The translations under genes and the position numbers were made by a program. The notes under the pieces are model-generated. The model was not told where the DNA came from and did no database searches. It was given only the letters and a program-made list of their open reading frames with translations. Positions 44,612 to 52,754 of a stretch of DNA of 64,000 nucleotides are shown here, piece after piece; the first letter of the stretch is position 1, and each line of letters opens with the position of its first letter. The stretch is from Chitinophagaceae bacterium (GTDB lineage Bacteria; Bacteroidota; Bacteroidia; Chitinophagales; Chitinophagaceae), in assembly GCA_903642275.1 (NCBI GenBank), contig CAHJWK010000004.1, forward strand, positions 1 through 64,000, given 5' to 3'.

Positions 44612-45696
44612 TTTTGATTGTTTTTAGACAAAAATTCATTCATAAGATCTTTTATTACTTGCATTGAATTTTTATCCTCCTTGGTATAACTTAATATATT
44701 ACCGATGGGAATATTCACAAGAGTTTTTTCTATATTTTTAATAATCTTAGAAAACTGCCTTTGCGTATAAGCATAATTTTGACTCAGAGTTTCATTAAAA
44801 TTACGTGTCCTTTCCATGTATTCTAATGTCTCCTCATCATCTATAATATTTTCTAACTCTCTTACTTCCTTATGATTCAAAATGATTGGATCAATAATTT
44901 CAGATTCATTAGATTCATCATCGGTTTCAATCAGTGGGGTTATCCAAGAAAAAAATCTTTTTTTATTATCTGAATTTTTGAAACTAAAAGTATTCTCATC
45001 CCAGCCTATCCATTTTTTTAACTTTGGCTTTGTTGTTAATTCAATAAACATTTGTAGTTTTTGATAAGGATCAAACCTATCTCCATAGTTTTCAGATTTT
45101 ATCTCCTCTAAAAACTCTTGAATCGCCAAATATCCTCGAATTTGTTGCTCAACGGAGCTCTTATTTAAGCCAATTTTTTTAGCAATGTCAATTTCTTTCT
45201 CTCCTTGATTTTTTAATTCGTATAATAGTTTTGATTGATTGTATGTGTCCCATTTTTTATTTCCACTTACATGCTTTAACCCCATTAGTATCAAATAATC
45301 CTTATCATTTAGATAAATATATAAGACAACTTCAATAGGGCTATCAAGGAAAGATGGATCAAGAATACCAATATCGTATCCCTTATCTTTTTGCTCTTTT
45401 AATACTTTTAAAGCAGCGAGCCTTCTATTGCCTTCAATGACCAAATAATTTTCACTATTTTCATACCTTTTAACAAGAATATTATCTACTTTTAAAAATC
45501 CATTTATTTTAATACTTTCTATCAGATCATTTATTTTGAAATTATTTTCCCCTGCAATAAAATATGTTGTTCTTTTTTGAATACCAGGTTTTAAAATACT
45601 TTTTTCATCAATGATGTTCCAATCAGGATTGCTTCTTAATCTATAATTATTTGGGTCAAGAAATAAATTCTCTAGTCTTACTTTTATTGCCTCCAT
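44608..45696 (-). CDS. ParB-like nuclease domain protein
   Basis: The 362-residue protein starts with the ParB/Sulfiredoxin fold: KVRLENLFLDPNNYRLRSNP, INDLIESIKINGFLKVDNIL, then YLVIEGNRRLAALKVLKEQK (the ENRRLxAL box) and VVLYIYLNDKDY. An HTH-like part follows (EIDIAKKIGLNKSSVEQQIR), so the chain has both ParB nuclease-like and DNA-binding segments. It is not a plasmid partition pair, since no ParA is present. ParB-like proteins of this form are frequent in restriction and defence islands. The start lies one base after the methyltransferase stop. Confidence 0.87.
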   Translation of the reverse strand: MEAIKVRLENLFLDPNNYRLRSNPDWNIIDEKSILKPGIQKRTTYFIAGENNFKINDLIESIKINGFLKVDNILVKRYENSENYLVIEGNRRLAALKVLKEQKDKGYDIGILDPSFLDSPIEVVLYIYLNDKDYLILMGLKHVSGNKKWDTYNQSKLLYELKNQGEKEIDIAKKIGLNKSSVEQQIRGYLAIQEFLEEIKSENYGDRFDPYQKLQMFIELTTKPKLKKWIGWDENTFSFKNSDNKKRFFSWITPLIETDDESNESEIIDPIILNHKEVRELENIIDDEETLEYMERTRNFNETLSQNYAYTQRQFSKIIKNIEKTLVNIPIGNILSYTKEDKNSMQVIKDLMNEFLSKNNQK

Positions 45697-45697
45697 A

Positions 45698-47293
45698 TTA
45701 TTGAGTCTTTAAATGAAATATTATTTCAGAATAAGCACTTTTATCTTTTTCTGTCCTATTTAAAACAGGTCTTTTAAATTGATTTACGATTTGCATTCCT
45801 GCATTTTCAGCAATGGTTGGATACATATTGTATTTATCATTTGCGACTAAGAAAACATCATAATCTTTCACAAAGAATTGCTTGCAATTTTTTAATACAT
45901 CACTTATGCCTTTTATGTAACTATTTTTTGCTTCTTTGCCTTGACCTTTAAAAAGCGGACCAATTTCTAGTTCATCTTTTCGTTCAAAGCCAAACAGATC
46001 GTAAGCATACGCATGTTGTTCGTGATAATCAATTAAACCAACATAAGGAGGCGAAGAGAATATGCCTTTTATTTTTTCCTTTTTCACTACATCAGCAAAA
46101 GATGAACTGTTTTGTTCAAGTTCTTTAAAAATATCAATATGTCTGCTATCACCTGTTAAGCAGTATTGGAAGGTATCTGTTCGTGATTTATCAAATTGAG
46201 CTAAGCGTTTAATTGTGTCTTTGGAATATGTTTCCCACCATTTTAAAATGGAAAATAAAGGCTTGCATATTTTACCATGCTTAGAGCAATAATAAGTTGT
46301 AGTTATGGGTTCATCAACAAGTGTTGCAAGATCAGCGTGTGTAGTAGCACGACAGGAGCGAATAGCACGACTTAATATAACGCTTATAATTTTTTTTGTT
46401 TTTTGATTTGGTATTTTTTTAATCTCGTTAAAAACAAATTCAATTTCATTTCTTACATGTTGCGAATACCACTTATCTAAAAAATTATCAGATTTATCCT
46501 GTCTTAATTTAATCTTATATTCTTCAATAAGTTTTTTATAAACTGGTAAAAATTGTTCTTCTTTTTCCTTTCCGTATTTATCTTCATTAATTAATCCCTG
46601 CTTTAAATCATATTTATATTTTGGAACAGGAAAACACTCTGTGTTAAACTTATATAATTCACCCAGCAGTTTTTGTTCAAATTCAATTGAATGCGCATTT
46701 TCGAGAAATTTTTTTAGTTCAGTAGTTATGCGATTAATTTCTTCTTGGACATTTAATAAGTCATACTTGATTACTTTACAATTTGCAATCAGTGTATTAA
46801 AAATAGAAACATCAATACCAATCGCATGCATTCCTAATTCTGAAGCCTGAACCATTGTTGTTCCGCTGCCAGAGAATGGATCAAGAATTATATCTCCTTT
46901 TTTAAAATAAACTTCTTTTTTAAAATTATCAGTGTGATTATCTAAAAAGTATTCAACAAGTTGTGGAATGAACTTTCCTTTGTATGGATGAAGCCTGTGA
47001 ACATGTTTTGTAGTTTCAGATTCTTTATATTTATCAAACGATAAAGTCCAGTTTAAATCTTCACCAAGTTTGTCTTTGTAATTTGTTTCCCTGTAACCAT
47101 TATAAGATTTATAGTATTGTATTAGTTCGTCTTTTAAAATTTGAGGAGAGCCATTTTTTCCAATCTTTTTTATTCTTCCATATTGTATAAGGTAAGAGAT
47201 GTTTGAGATAGTTACTATTTTGCCAATATGAGAAGTTGCCCATTCGCTAGCTTCTTTTATTGTGAATAATTCTTCTTTTTCAAACACTTTCAT
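45698..47293 (-). CDS. DNA methyltransferase, SPPY type (probably N4-cytosine)
   Basis: The ATG at 47293 is preferred over the TTG one codon up. Residues 10-60 form a MerR-like HTH (FTIKEASEWATSHIGKIVTI). The catalytic part has HPYKGKFIPQLVEYFL, SAM motif I IILDPFSGSGTTMVQASELG, GIDVSIFNTLIANCK, and later motif IV FSSPPYVGLIDYHEQHAY. SPPY is typical of N4-cytosine enzymes. The order SAM motif before SPPY, with a long insert of about 250 residues containing the target-recognition part, fits the partners of TdeIII/MjaII endonucleases. It protects the host at the shared site, probably GGNCC. First gene of the island operon. Confidence 0.9.
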   Translation of the reverse strand: MKVFEKEELFTIKEASEWATSHIGKIVTISNISYLIQYGRIKKIGKNGSPQILKDELIQYYKSYNGYRETNYKDKLGEDLNWTLSFDKYKESETTKHVHRLHPYKGKFIPQLVEYFLDNHTDNFKKEVYFKKGDIILDPFSGSGTTMVQASELGMHAIGIDVSIFNTLIANCKVIKYDLLNVQEEINRITTELKKFLENAHSIEFEQKLLGELYKFNTECFPVPKYKYDLKQGLINEDKYGKEKEEQFLPVYKKLIEEYKIKLRQDKSDNFLDKWYSQHVRNEIEFVFNEIKKIPNQKTKKIISVILSRAIRSCRATTHADLATLVDEPITTTYYCSKHGKICKPLFSILKWWETYSKDTIKRLAQFDKSRTDTFQYCLTGDSRHIDIFKELEQNSSSFADVVKKEKIKGIFSSPPYVGLIDYHEQHAYAYDLFGFERKDELEIGPLFKGQGKEAKNSYIKGISDVLKNCKQFFVKDYDVFLVANDKYNMYPTIAENAGMQIVNQFKRPVLNRTEKDKSAYSEIIFHLKTQ

Positions 47294-47367
47294 CAATTTT
47301 TAATAAAACAAATTTAATATAGATGAAATGCACAAAATTGTTATCATTGTTTTTTTAAATTTCATCA

Positions 47368-47484
47368 TTATTTTTTAATCAAATGCTTTTGTTTTCGGTT
47401 AATATTGGCTAAAATACTTTTAGCAGTTGATTTCTTAGTTATGGTAATAGTTGTAGGTGGATTTGTTTTCAATAATGCTTTCAT
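47368..47484 (-). CDS. possible small basic protein upstream of the RM operon
   Basis: A 38-codon frame (MKALLKTNPPTTITITKKST, ending KQKHLIKK) lies 74 bases before the methyltransferase on the same strand. It is lysine- and threonine-rich with no recognisable domain. A leader peptide or small regulator is possible, but it may also be a chance frame. No clear ribosome-binding site is seen. Confidence 0.3.
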   Translation of the reverse strand: MKALLKTNPPTTITITKKSTAKSILANINRKQKHLIKK

Positions 47485-47578
47485 AAAATAATTCTTTAGT
47501 TAAAATTAAAATTAGAAAAAAGTTTTAATTCGTTGTCTTTGTAAAACACATCTTCTACACAACACATAAAAACCAAAA

Positions 47579-47598
47579 CAGCACCCTTTTAAGTGCTG
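47579..47598 (-). terminator. weak terminator-like hairpin
   Basis: On the minus strand CAGCAC and GTGCTG pair and the sequence continues TTTTGGTTTTTATG. It could stop transcription coming from the pseudogene copy at 47788-48035. Confidence 0.5.
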
Positions 47599-47611
47599 CT
47601 GTCTCAACCAA

Positions 47612-47645
47612 CGGTTTGCTTCACTGCGTTCGCAATAACGTTGAT
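47612..47645. repeat. REP-like repeat, inverted copy
   Basis: Read on the minus strand, ATCAACGTTATTGCGAACGC then AGTGAAGCAAACC is a variant of the REP-like unit at 38034. It is the only copy found in this orientation. Confidence 0.65.
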
Positions 47646-47787
47646 CACTTTCTGTCGTAGCATGGTTTTCATCGCATAGCCTTGTGCGTTGTTTGAGACC
47701 CTGCGTTTCATAATCAATTTAACACAACTAACAGCACCTGCATAAACATTACTGCGGCATTTCAACTTCGCCGCATCTAATAAATAA

Positions 47788-48035
47788 CTATTTAATTTGG
47801 TTATTAAACACCGCATTATCAACTTCCATGGCTAATCTAACAATATGGCGGGAAAGTATATCTTCAATATCAAGGAAACCCTTGCTTTCCATGGTAAGCA
47901 GGTCATCAGCATAAATCTCCGTTATTAGTTTTAAGCCCGCTCATTAAGTACATTAATAAGTTTCTTCATATCCTCCTGCGATTGTTCGGCCAGTTTCTTG
48001 GCAATATTCAGGCCACGTAATATTTTTTCCGCTAT
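47788..48035 (-). pseudogene. pseudogene copy of the small gene at 49138
   Basis: About 240 bases match 49133-49389 closely (TATTAAACACCGCATTATCA, CTTGCTTTCCATGGTAAGCA, GGTCATCAGCATAAATCTCC). One A of the run TTTTAAAGCCC is lost near 47935, shifting the frame, and the start ATG is changed to ATA. It lies on the other side of the GH5 gene in the same direction, so the GH5 gene is flanked by direct repeats. Confidence 0.9.
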
Positions 48036-48196
48036 CCAATTGGATTAACGGCAACGCCTAAGCGCAAAAAGAAAGTTGACACCTGCAAATATTTTGGTGA
48101 GCCTGTTTATATCTTCCGTTAAAGGAAGGTATAAATATGTCAAAGACACAGGAGCTATCTAAATCCATAATTCCCTAACTTACCTTTATAACAGGT

Positions 48197-49123
48197 ATGG
48201 AAAATAATTCAACAATGGCACAACCGGTTGTTATACATGGGCAATTGCATGTGGAGGGTATTCAGTTAAAAGATAAGAATAATGATGCAGTCGTTTTGCG
48301 GGGAATGAGCTTTGGCTGGCATAACTGGTGGCCACGTTTTTATAATGCGGATGTAGTAAAATGGCTTCGTGAAGATTGGGATTGCTCTGTTGTAAGAGCG
48401 GCCATGGGCGTAGAGCCGGAGGGCGCATACCTTGACAAACCAGAGTGGTCTGTAGAAAAAATTAAAGCCGTAATAAATGGTGCCTTACGGGAAGGCATAT
48501 ACGTAATTATTGACTGGCACTGTCATAACATAAGACTGGAAGAAGCCAAAAAGTTTTTTACAGAAATGGCAAAAGCGTATGGCAAGTACCCGAATGTGAT
48601 CTATGAAATTTTTAATGAGCCTGAGCATCAAACCTGGCAGGAAGTAAAAGCCTGTTCCCTTGAACTGATAAAAACCATAAGAGCTGTTGATGCAAATAAT
48701 GTTATCCTTGTGGGCTGCCCGCATTGGGACCAGGATATTGATTTGGTAGCAGATGACCCCATAACCGGCTTTAGCAATATTATGTACACGATGCATTTTT
48801 ATGCAGCTACGCACAGGCAACCCTTGCGGGATAAATGTGACTATGCACTTGGTAAAAAGATTCCCATTTTTATTTCAGAATCTGCAGGTATGGAAGCTAC
48901 AGGCGATGGCCCGGTAGATGATGCCGAATGGAACAGGTGGATAACCTGGGCTGAGGCAAACAAGATAAGCTGGTTAACCTGGTCTGTTGCTGATAAGGAC
49001 GAAACCTGTTCTGTTGTGTTTTCTTCAGCAAATTCAAACGGGCATTGGGAGGAAAAAGATTTAAAAGAATCCGGTAAAAAAGTTAAGCAATTATTGCGGA
49101 AATATTCCGGCAGTAATAAGTAA
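48197..49123 (+). CDS. glycoside hydrolase family 5 (cellulase-like) without signal peptide
   Basis: The 308-residue protein is a compact GH5 (beta/alpha)8 barrel: VVLRGMSFGWHNWWPRFYNA, VVRAAMGVEPEGAYLDKPEW, IYVIIDWHCHNI, the acid/base Glu in VIYEIFNEPEHQTW, MYTMHFYAATHRQPLRD, the nucleophile Glu in IPIFISESAGM and WLTWSVADKDET. It resembles the GH5_2 type that cuts beta-1,4-glucan or related chains. The start MENNSTMAQPVVIHGQLHVE has no signal peptide, unusual for an endoglucanase; the enzyme may be cytosolic or carried by a non-classical route. Flanked by direct repeats. Confidence 0.92.
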   Translation: MENNSTMAQPVVIHGQLHVEGIQLKDKNNDAVVLRGMSFGWHNWWPRFYNADVVKWLREDWDCSVVRAAMGVEPEGAYLDKPEWSVEKIKAVINGALREGIYVIIDWHCHNIRLEEAKKFFTEMAKAYGKYPNVIYEIFNEPEHQTWQEVKACSLELIKTIRAVDANNVILVGCPHWDQDIDLVADDPITGFSNIMYTMHFYAATHRQPLRDKCDYALGKKIPIFISESAGMEATGDGPVDDAEWNRWITWAEANKISWLTWSVADKDETCSVVFSSANSNGHWEEKDLKESGKKVKQLLRKYSGSNK

Positions 49124-49137
49124 AAAATCTATTCAAT

Positions 49138-49389
49138 CTATTTAATCTGGTTATTAAACACCGCATTATCAACGTCTATGGCTAAGTTAACAATATGGCG
49201 GGAAAGTATATCCTCTAAGTCCAGGAAACCCTTGCTTTCCATGGTAAGCAGGTCATCAGCATAAATCTCCGTTATTAGTTTTAAAGCCCGCTCATTAAGT
49301 ACACTAATAAGTTTGTTCATATCTTCCTGCGATTGTTCAGCCAGTTTCTTGGCAGCGTCCAGGTCACGTAATATTTCTTCAGCAGACAT
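49138..49389 (-). CDS. small helical protein, intact member of a three-copy family
   Basis: The 83-residue product (EEILRDLDAAKKLAEQSQED, ALKLITEIYADDLLTMESKG, DILSRHIVNLAIDVDNAVFN) is charged and almost fully helical, with no known domain. Two decayed copies lie at 47788-48035 and 56800-57024 on the same strand. Its stop lies 14 bases from the GH5 stop in convergent orientation. Function unknown; the repeated decay suggests that the gene spreads or duplicates readily. Confidence 0.75.
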   Translation of the reverse strand: MSAEEILRDLDAAKKLAEQSQEDMNKLISVLNERALKLITEIYADDLLTMESKGFLDLEDILSRHIVNLAIDVDNAVFNNQIK

Positions 49390-49555
49390 ATGGTAAAATT
49401 TAGCAGTTAAATTAAGTTATTAATCATACATCATCAACACGTTTAACCATTCTTGTCTTCTACGGCTACAATCTTATCCTGTCATTACTTTCTAATAATT
49501 ACATATTTAATAAATTTACTATCCAAAAATTCAATAAACTAACAAAGCTTAAAAA

Positions 49556-49825
49556 ATGAAAGCCAAAAAACACACACCAAAAATCACTGTTCCTGCAACC
49601 GTAACTTTTATCAACGGCAACAAACACATTACTATGCAAATTCAAAACACCCGCCTTGAAGACTGGGTAGATAAATCAGTCATTTTACGGGCACTTGGTT
49701 TTACAGATAAAACTTTGCGCACTTTAAGGGGTAATAAAATAATTCCATGTGGAAAGTTGGGAGGGTCATACCGCTATTACCTGCCCGGCATCCTGTTCAT
49801 CCTCGAACAAAGCGCAGCCTGCTAA
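49556..49825 (+). CDS. HTH protein paired with DUF6266 gene 2
   Basis: An 89-residue basic protein with the core LEDWVDKSVILRALGFTDKT, LRGNKIIPCGKLGGSYRYYL and the end PGILFILEQ, paralogous to the protein at 42233 although only modestly identical. It has the winged-helix (MerR/Xis-like) pattern. The next gene on the same strand is DUF6266 gene 2, with an 11-bp iteron array in between, as at the first locus. Confidence 0.8.
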   Translation: MKAKKHTPKITVPATVTFINGNKHITMQIQNTRLEDWVDKSVILRALGFTDKTLRTLRGNKIIPCGKLGGSYRYYLPGILFILEQSAAC

Positions 49826-50419
49826 AGCTAAATTCTTCGGTTGTATTTTGTTCTGGCTTCATGTTATTCATAATTAATCAATAACACTGCACGTCATTCC
49901 CGCGCAGGCGGAAATCTGTTCTTGTAATTATTTGCTTATTTCGATACCACACCCTTAATTATTTAATCCGGCCAATCCATTAATCTAAAAAATATAAGTT
50001 CAGCTATTCCCTTCTTGCCCTTCTCTTTCGGAGAGGGGTTGGGGTGAGGTCTTCTTGCCCTCCTCTTTTGGAGAAGGGTTGGGATGAGGTTCCCTTCAAC
50101 TACCTTGTAGGGACCTGATAGGGAACTGGAAGGGACCTTGTAGGGACTTAAAAGGAACGTTAAAAAATGTATGCTGACGCATGTTTTTCCTGTAAGCTGT
50201 AGCGTTGTTTTCAGGCGTTTAAATAAACTTAAAAGTTATGTACTTAAAATCAGGGCATGGTAAAATCAGGAAAAAAAGGGAAGAATGTGCCGGTTCACGG
50301 TAATAAGTGCCTGTTGAATAAAATGCATAAAACGCTTTTCTACATTCGTATCTGGAAAGCAGGGCAGCCATTGTTGCCAGGCTTTAAATCCAATATTACT
50401 TTATAAAAAACCATTTAAA
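49826..50419. other. intergenic region of DUF6266 locus 2
   Basis: No gene is supported. It carries CGTCATTCCCGCGCAGGCGG (49890), two nearly repeated CTTGCCCTTCTCTTTCGGAG/CTTGCCCTCCTCTTTTGGAG units (50020-50090, reminiscent of ACCCCAACCCTTCTCCTCGT at 62134) and the iterons at 50105-50159. After 50160 the sequence is AT-rich up to the DUF6266 start, with no clear promoter. Confidence 0.6.
50105..50159 (+). promoter_or_regulatory. 11-bp iteron array 2
   Basis: Five contiguous 11-base units: TTGTAGGGACC, TGATAGGGAAC, TGGAAGGGACC, TTGTAGGGACT, TAAAAGGAACG. An inverted partial unit (TTCCCTTCAAC) precedes them at 50090. The array ends 260 bases before DUF6266 gene 2, close to the 240 bases at locus 1, and the shared core is T-A-GG. 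Confidence 0.82.
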
Positions 50420-51055
50420 ATGGCACAGATTGAAAGTGGTATTCTCGGGCCTGTAGAGGGGTCCGTAGGTACCGTAACAGGCGCAAGATGGAAAGGCATT
50501 CATTACATCAGGATTCGTTCTCAGAAACGCAGGGGCGAATCTTCCGCCAAACAGGTTGATGTACAGTTGAGATTCTCGCTTATCCAGAATTTTCTGCAGA
50601 CTATGGCAGGGCTTATTAAGCTCACTTTTAAGAAGTATGCGGTAGATATGACGCAGTTCAACGCGGCATTCTCCTACAACTTTCACAATGCCATAACCGG
50701 CAAATCACCCGATTATGTTATTGAGTACAAAAAAGCACTGGTAAGCCGCGGCGAACTGCCAAACGCTAATGCGCCACAGGCAACCGTAACAGGTTCGGTG
50801 GTGTATTTCACATGGCAGGATAACAGTGGTACAGGCACTGCCGCAGCTACTGATAATGCAGTGCTGGTGGTGTTTTGCCCCAACCTTAATTTAACCATCT
50901 ACAGTACCAATGTGGGTACACGTGCAGATGGTGCCGCACAGCTTGATGCAGTTAATTTTAAAGGCGAAACGGTAGAAACCTGGGTTGCTTTTCTTTCTGC
51001 TGACGGGGAAGATGCAAGTCCAAGCTTGTACACCGGCGAGTTACAGGTTGCTTAA
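50420..51055 (+). CDS. DUF6266 family protein 2
   Basis: The 211-residue protein is the paralogue of that at 41207: GILGPVEGSVGTVTGARWKG, YIRIRSQ, LTFKKYAVDMTQFNAAFSYN, NAITGKSPDYVIEYKKALVS, VYFTWQDNSG, VETWVAFLSADGEDASPSLY, TGELQVA. Same length, no signal peptide or membrane segment, and the same split into glycine-rich start, helical centre and Ig-like end. Function undescribed. A strong terminator follows. Confidence 0.88.
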   Translation: MAQIESGILGPVEGSVGTVTGARWKGIHYIRIRSQKRRGESSAKQVDVQLRFSLIQNFLQTMAGLIKLTFKKYAVDMTQFNAAFSYNFHNAITGKSPDYVIEYKKALVSRGELPNANAPQATVTGSVVYFTWQDNSGTGTAAATDNAVLVVFCPNLNLTIYSTNVGTRADGAAQLDAVNFKGETVETWVAFLSADGEDASPSLYTGELQVA

Positions 51056-51064
51056 CTGTAAATT

Positions 51065-51098
51065 AAGAAGGCCGCATATTCTGCAGCCTTCTTTTTTA
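51065..51098 (+). terminator. intrinsic terminator after DUF6266 gene 2
   Basis: AAGAAGGC pairs with GCCTTCTT (with inner GCA/TGC) and is followed by six T residues, ten bases past the stop. Confidence 0.9.
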
Positions 51099-51144
51099 TC
51101 TCTTTTAATTATTTCCACGTATGAATGTCAATCGGCTGAATGCT

Positions 51145-52710
51145 TTATTCCACTGCAAATTCAATTTCATGTTCATGTTGACTCGCTGCTTTCTTTTTAT
51201 TCCAGAACAAAACGAGAAATGGTACCAGTAATAAAAAGAAAAATCCTAAATAAATAAACATGTCTTTATAGGTAAGAAAACTTGCCTGGCCACTTACCTG
51301 CCTTGAAAGAAGACCTTCTGCGGCTTTGGAGGCAGATGCCTGGTCTAAGCCTTTGCTCATAAGTCCGTTTGTCATCATAGACAATCGTTGTTGCGTTAAA
51401 GGGTCGGTAAGGGTTAAGTGTTCAGAGAGATAAGAATAATGCATATAGGTTTGCCTGGTAATGAACGTTGTTATCAATGCTATGCCGATGGAACCGCCCA
51501 ATTGCCTTACCATATTGCTTAAAGCTGTGCCCTGCGGTATCTCCCTGCCTTCAAGATTGGCGAGAGAAATAGTGGTAAGTGGTATAAAGATTAAGCCCAT
51601 TGCTAAACCACGTATAATTAAAGGCAGGAAAAAATCACTGCTGCCTACCTGTGTGTTAAACCAGCTCATCATATAAGAAAAAAGAAAAAACAGCACCAGC
51701 CCAATGCCTGCATATATAGCCGGATGTACATATTTTTTCTTAAGCAGTGAGCCTACTACCGGCATTGCAATAGCTGTGGCAATACTGCCGGGAAATAACA
51801 ACAAGCCGGTTTGCATAGCCGTAAAGCCTAATAGATTCTGGCACATGACGGGGATGATAAGCGTAGTGCCATACAAGCCAAAGCCTAATACAAAATTAAA
51901 CAGGGTTCCTGTTGTGAAGGAACGGTTATTAAAAAGCCGCAGGTTTACAATCGGGTCTTTTACCACCAGTTCCCGCCAGGTGAAAACAATTGCCGAAATA
52001 CATGCTATAATACTAAACCAGGTTATATAAGGCGTCTCAAACCAGTCTTCGCTCTGCCCCTTTTCCAGTACAATCTGTAGCAGGCCAATAGCAAGTATTA
52101 GCATGGCAAGCGCAAGCCAATCCATTTTAGCTGCATGCATTTTTTCCTTCGGTTCCTTCACATACAAAAAGGTTAATATAGTTGCCAAAATACCAATAGG
52201 AATGTTGATATAAAAAATCCATTGCCATGATGCATTATCTACTATATAACCGCCGAGTGTTGGGCCAATGGCAGGCCCGATAATTACTCCCATACCATAA
52301 ATAGCAGTGGCAAATCCTATCTCTTCTTTAGGAAATGTTTCTATGATGATTGCCTGGGCTGTAGAAAGCAAACCGCCGCCGCCAATGCCCTGCAGTACAC
52401 GGAAAATCACCAGCTCCCATATATTGGTTGACATGCCGCAGAAGATAGAGAATACTGTAAACACCATGATAGATACAGCAAAATATGTTTTACGCCCGAA
52501 GCGCGCGCTTAACCAGCCTGATAGCGTGATCATAATTACATTAGAGATGGCATAACCTGTAATTATCCACCCTGCATCTTCGAACGATGCGCCAAGATTA
52601 CCCATGATATTATTAAGCGCAACATTTACAATTGAGGTATCAATCAACTGTAACAACGCCGCTGTTACTACCGTACAAATTATAATTATCTTATCTGCTG
52701 TCCATTTCAT
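51145..52710 (-). CDS. MFS multidrug exporter, DHA2 (EmrB/QacA) family
   Basis: The ATG at 52710 begins MKWTADKIIIICTVVTAALL, a natural family start; the frame to 52779 adds 23 residues that run through the operator. The protein has 14 predicted helices. Motif C-like GVIIGPAIGPTLGGYI, motif A GWLSARFGRKTYF, and LIDTSIVNVALNNI (motif D1) identify the EmrB/QacA branch, which exports drugs with proton motive force. It is the second gene of a unit with the TetR-type repressor, which is expected to control it from two identical operators. Confidence 0.92.
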   Translation of the reverse strand: MKWTADKIIIICTVVTAALLQLIDTSIVNVALNNIMGNLGASFEDAGWIITGYAISNVIMITLSGWLSARFGRKTYFAVSIMVFTVFSIFCGMSTNIWELVIFRVLQGIGGGGLLSTAQAIIIETFPKEEIGFATAIYGMGVIIGPAIGPTLGGYIVDNASWQWIFYINIPIGILATILTFLYVKEPKEKMHAAKMDWLALAMLILAIGLLQIVLEKGQSEDWFETPYITWFSIIACISAIVFTWRELVVKDPIVNLRLFNNRSFTTGTLFNFVLGFGLYGTTLIIPVMCQNLLGFTAMQTGLLLFPGSIATAIAMPVVGSLLKKKYVHPAIYAGIGLVLFFLFSYMMSWFNTQVGSSDFFLPLIIRGLAMGLIFIPLTTISLANLEGREIPQGTALSNMVRQLGGSIGIALITTFITRQTYMHYSYLSEHLTLTDPLTQQRLSMMTNGLMSKGLDQASASKAAEGLLSRQVSGQASFLTYKDMFIYLGFFFLLLVPFLVLFWNKKKAASQHEHEIEFAVE

Positions 52711-52724
52711 GATATAATTATAGC

Positions 52725-52738
52725 TGAATAAATATTCA
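52725..52738. promoter_or_regulatory. TetR operator, inner copy
   Basis: TGAATAAATATTCA, a perfect 14-bp palindrome, inside the end of the tetR gene region and 14 bases before the MFS start. It is identical to the copy at 53341. Confidence 0.85.
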
Positions 52739-52754
52739 TTTAATATGTAAAAAA

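Noticed and set aside
44608-45696. Plasmid partition gene parB implying an integrated plasmid
   Set aside because: No ParA, no parS-like repeats and the position inside an RM operon argue for a defence-type ParB-like protein.
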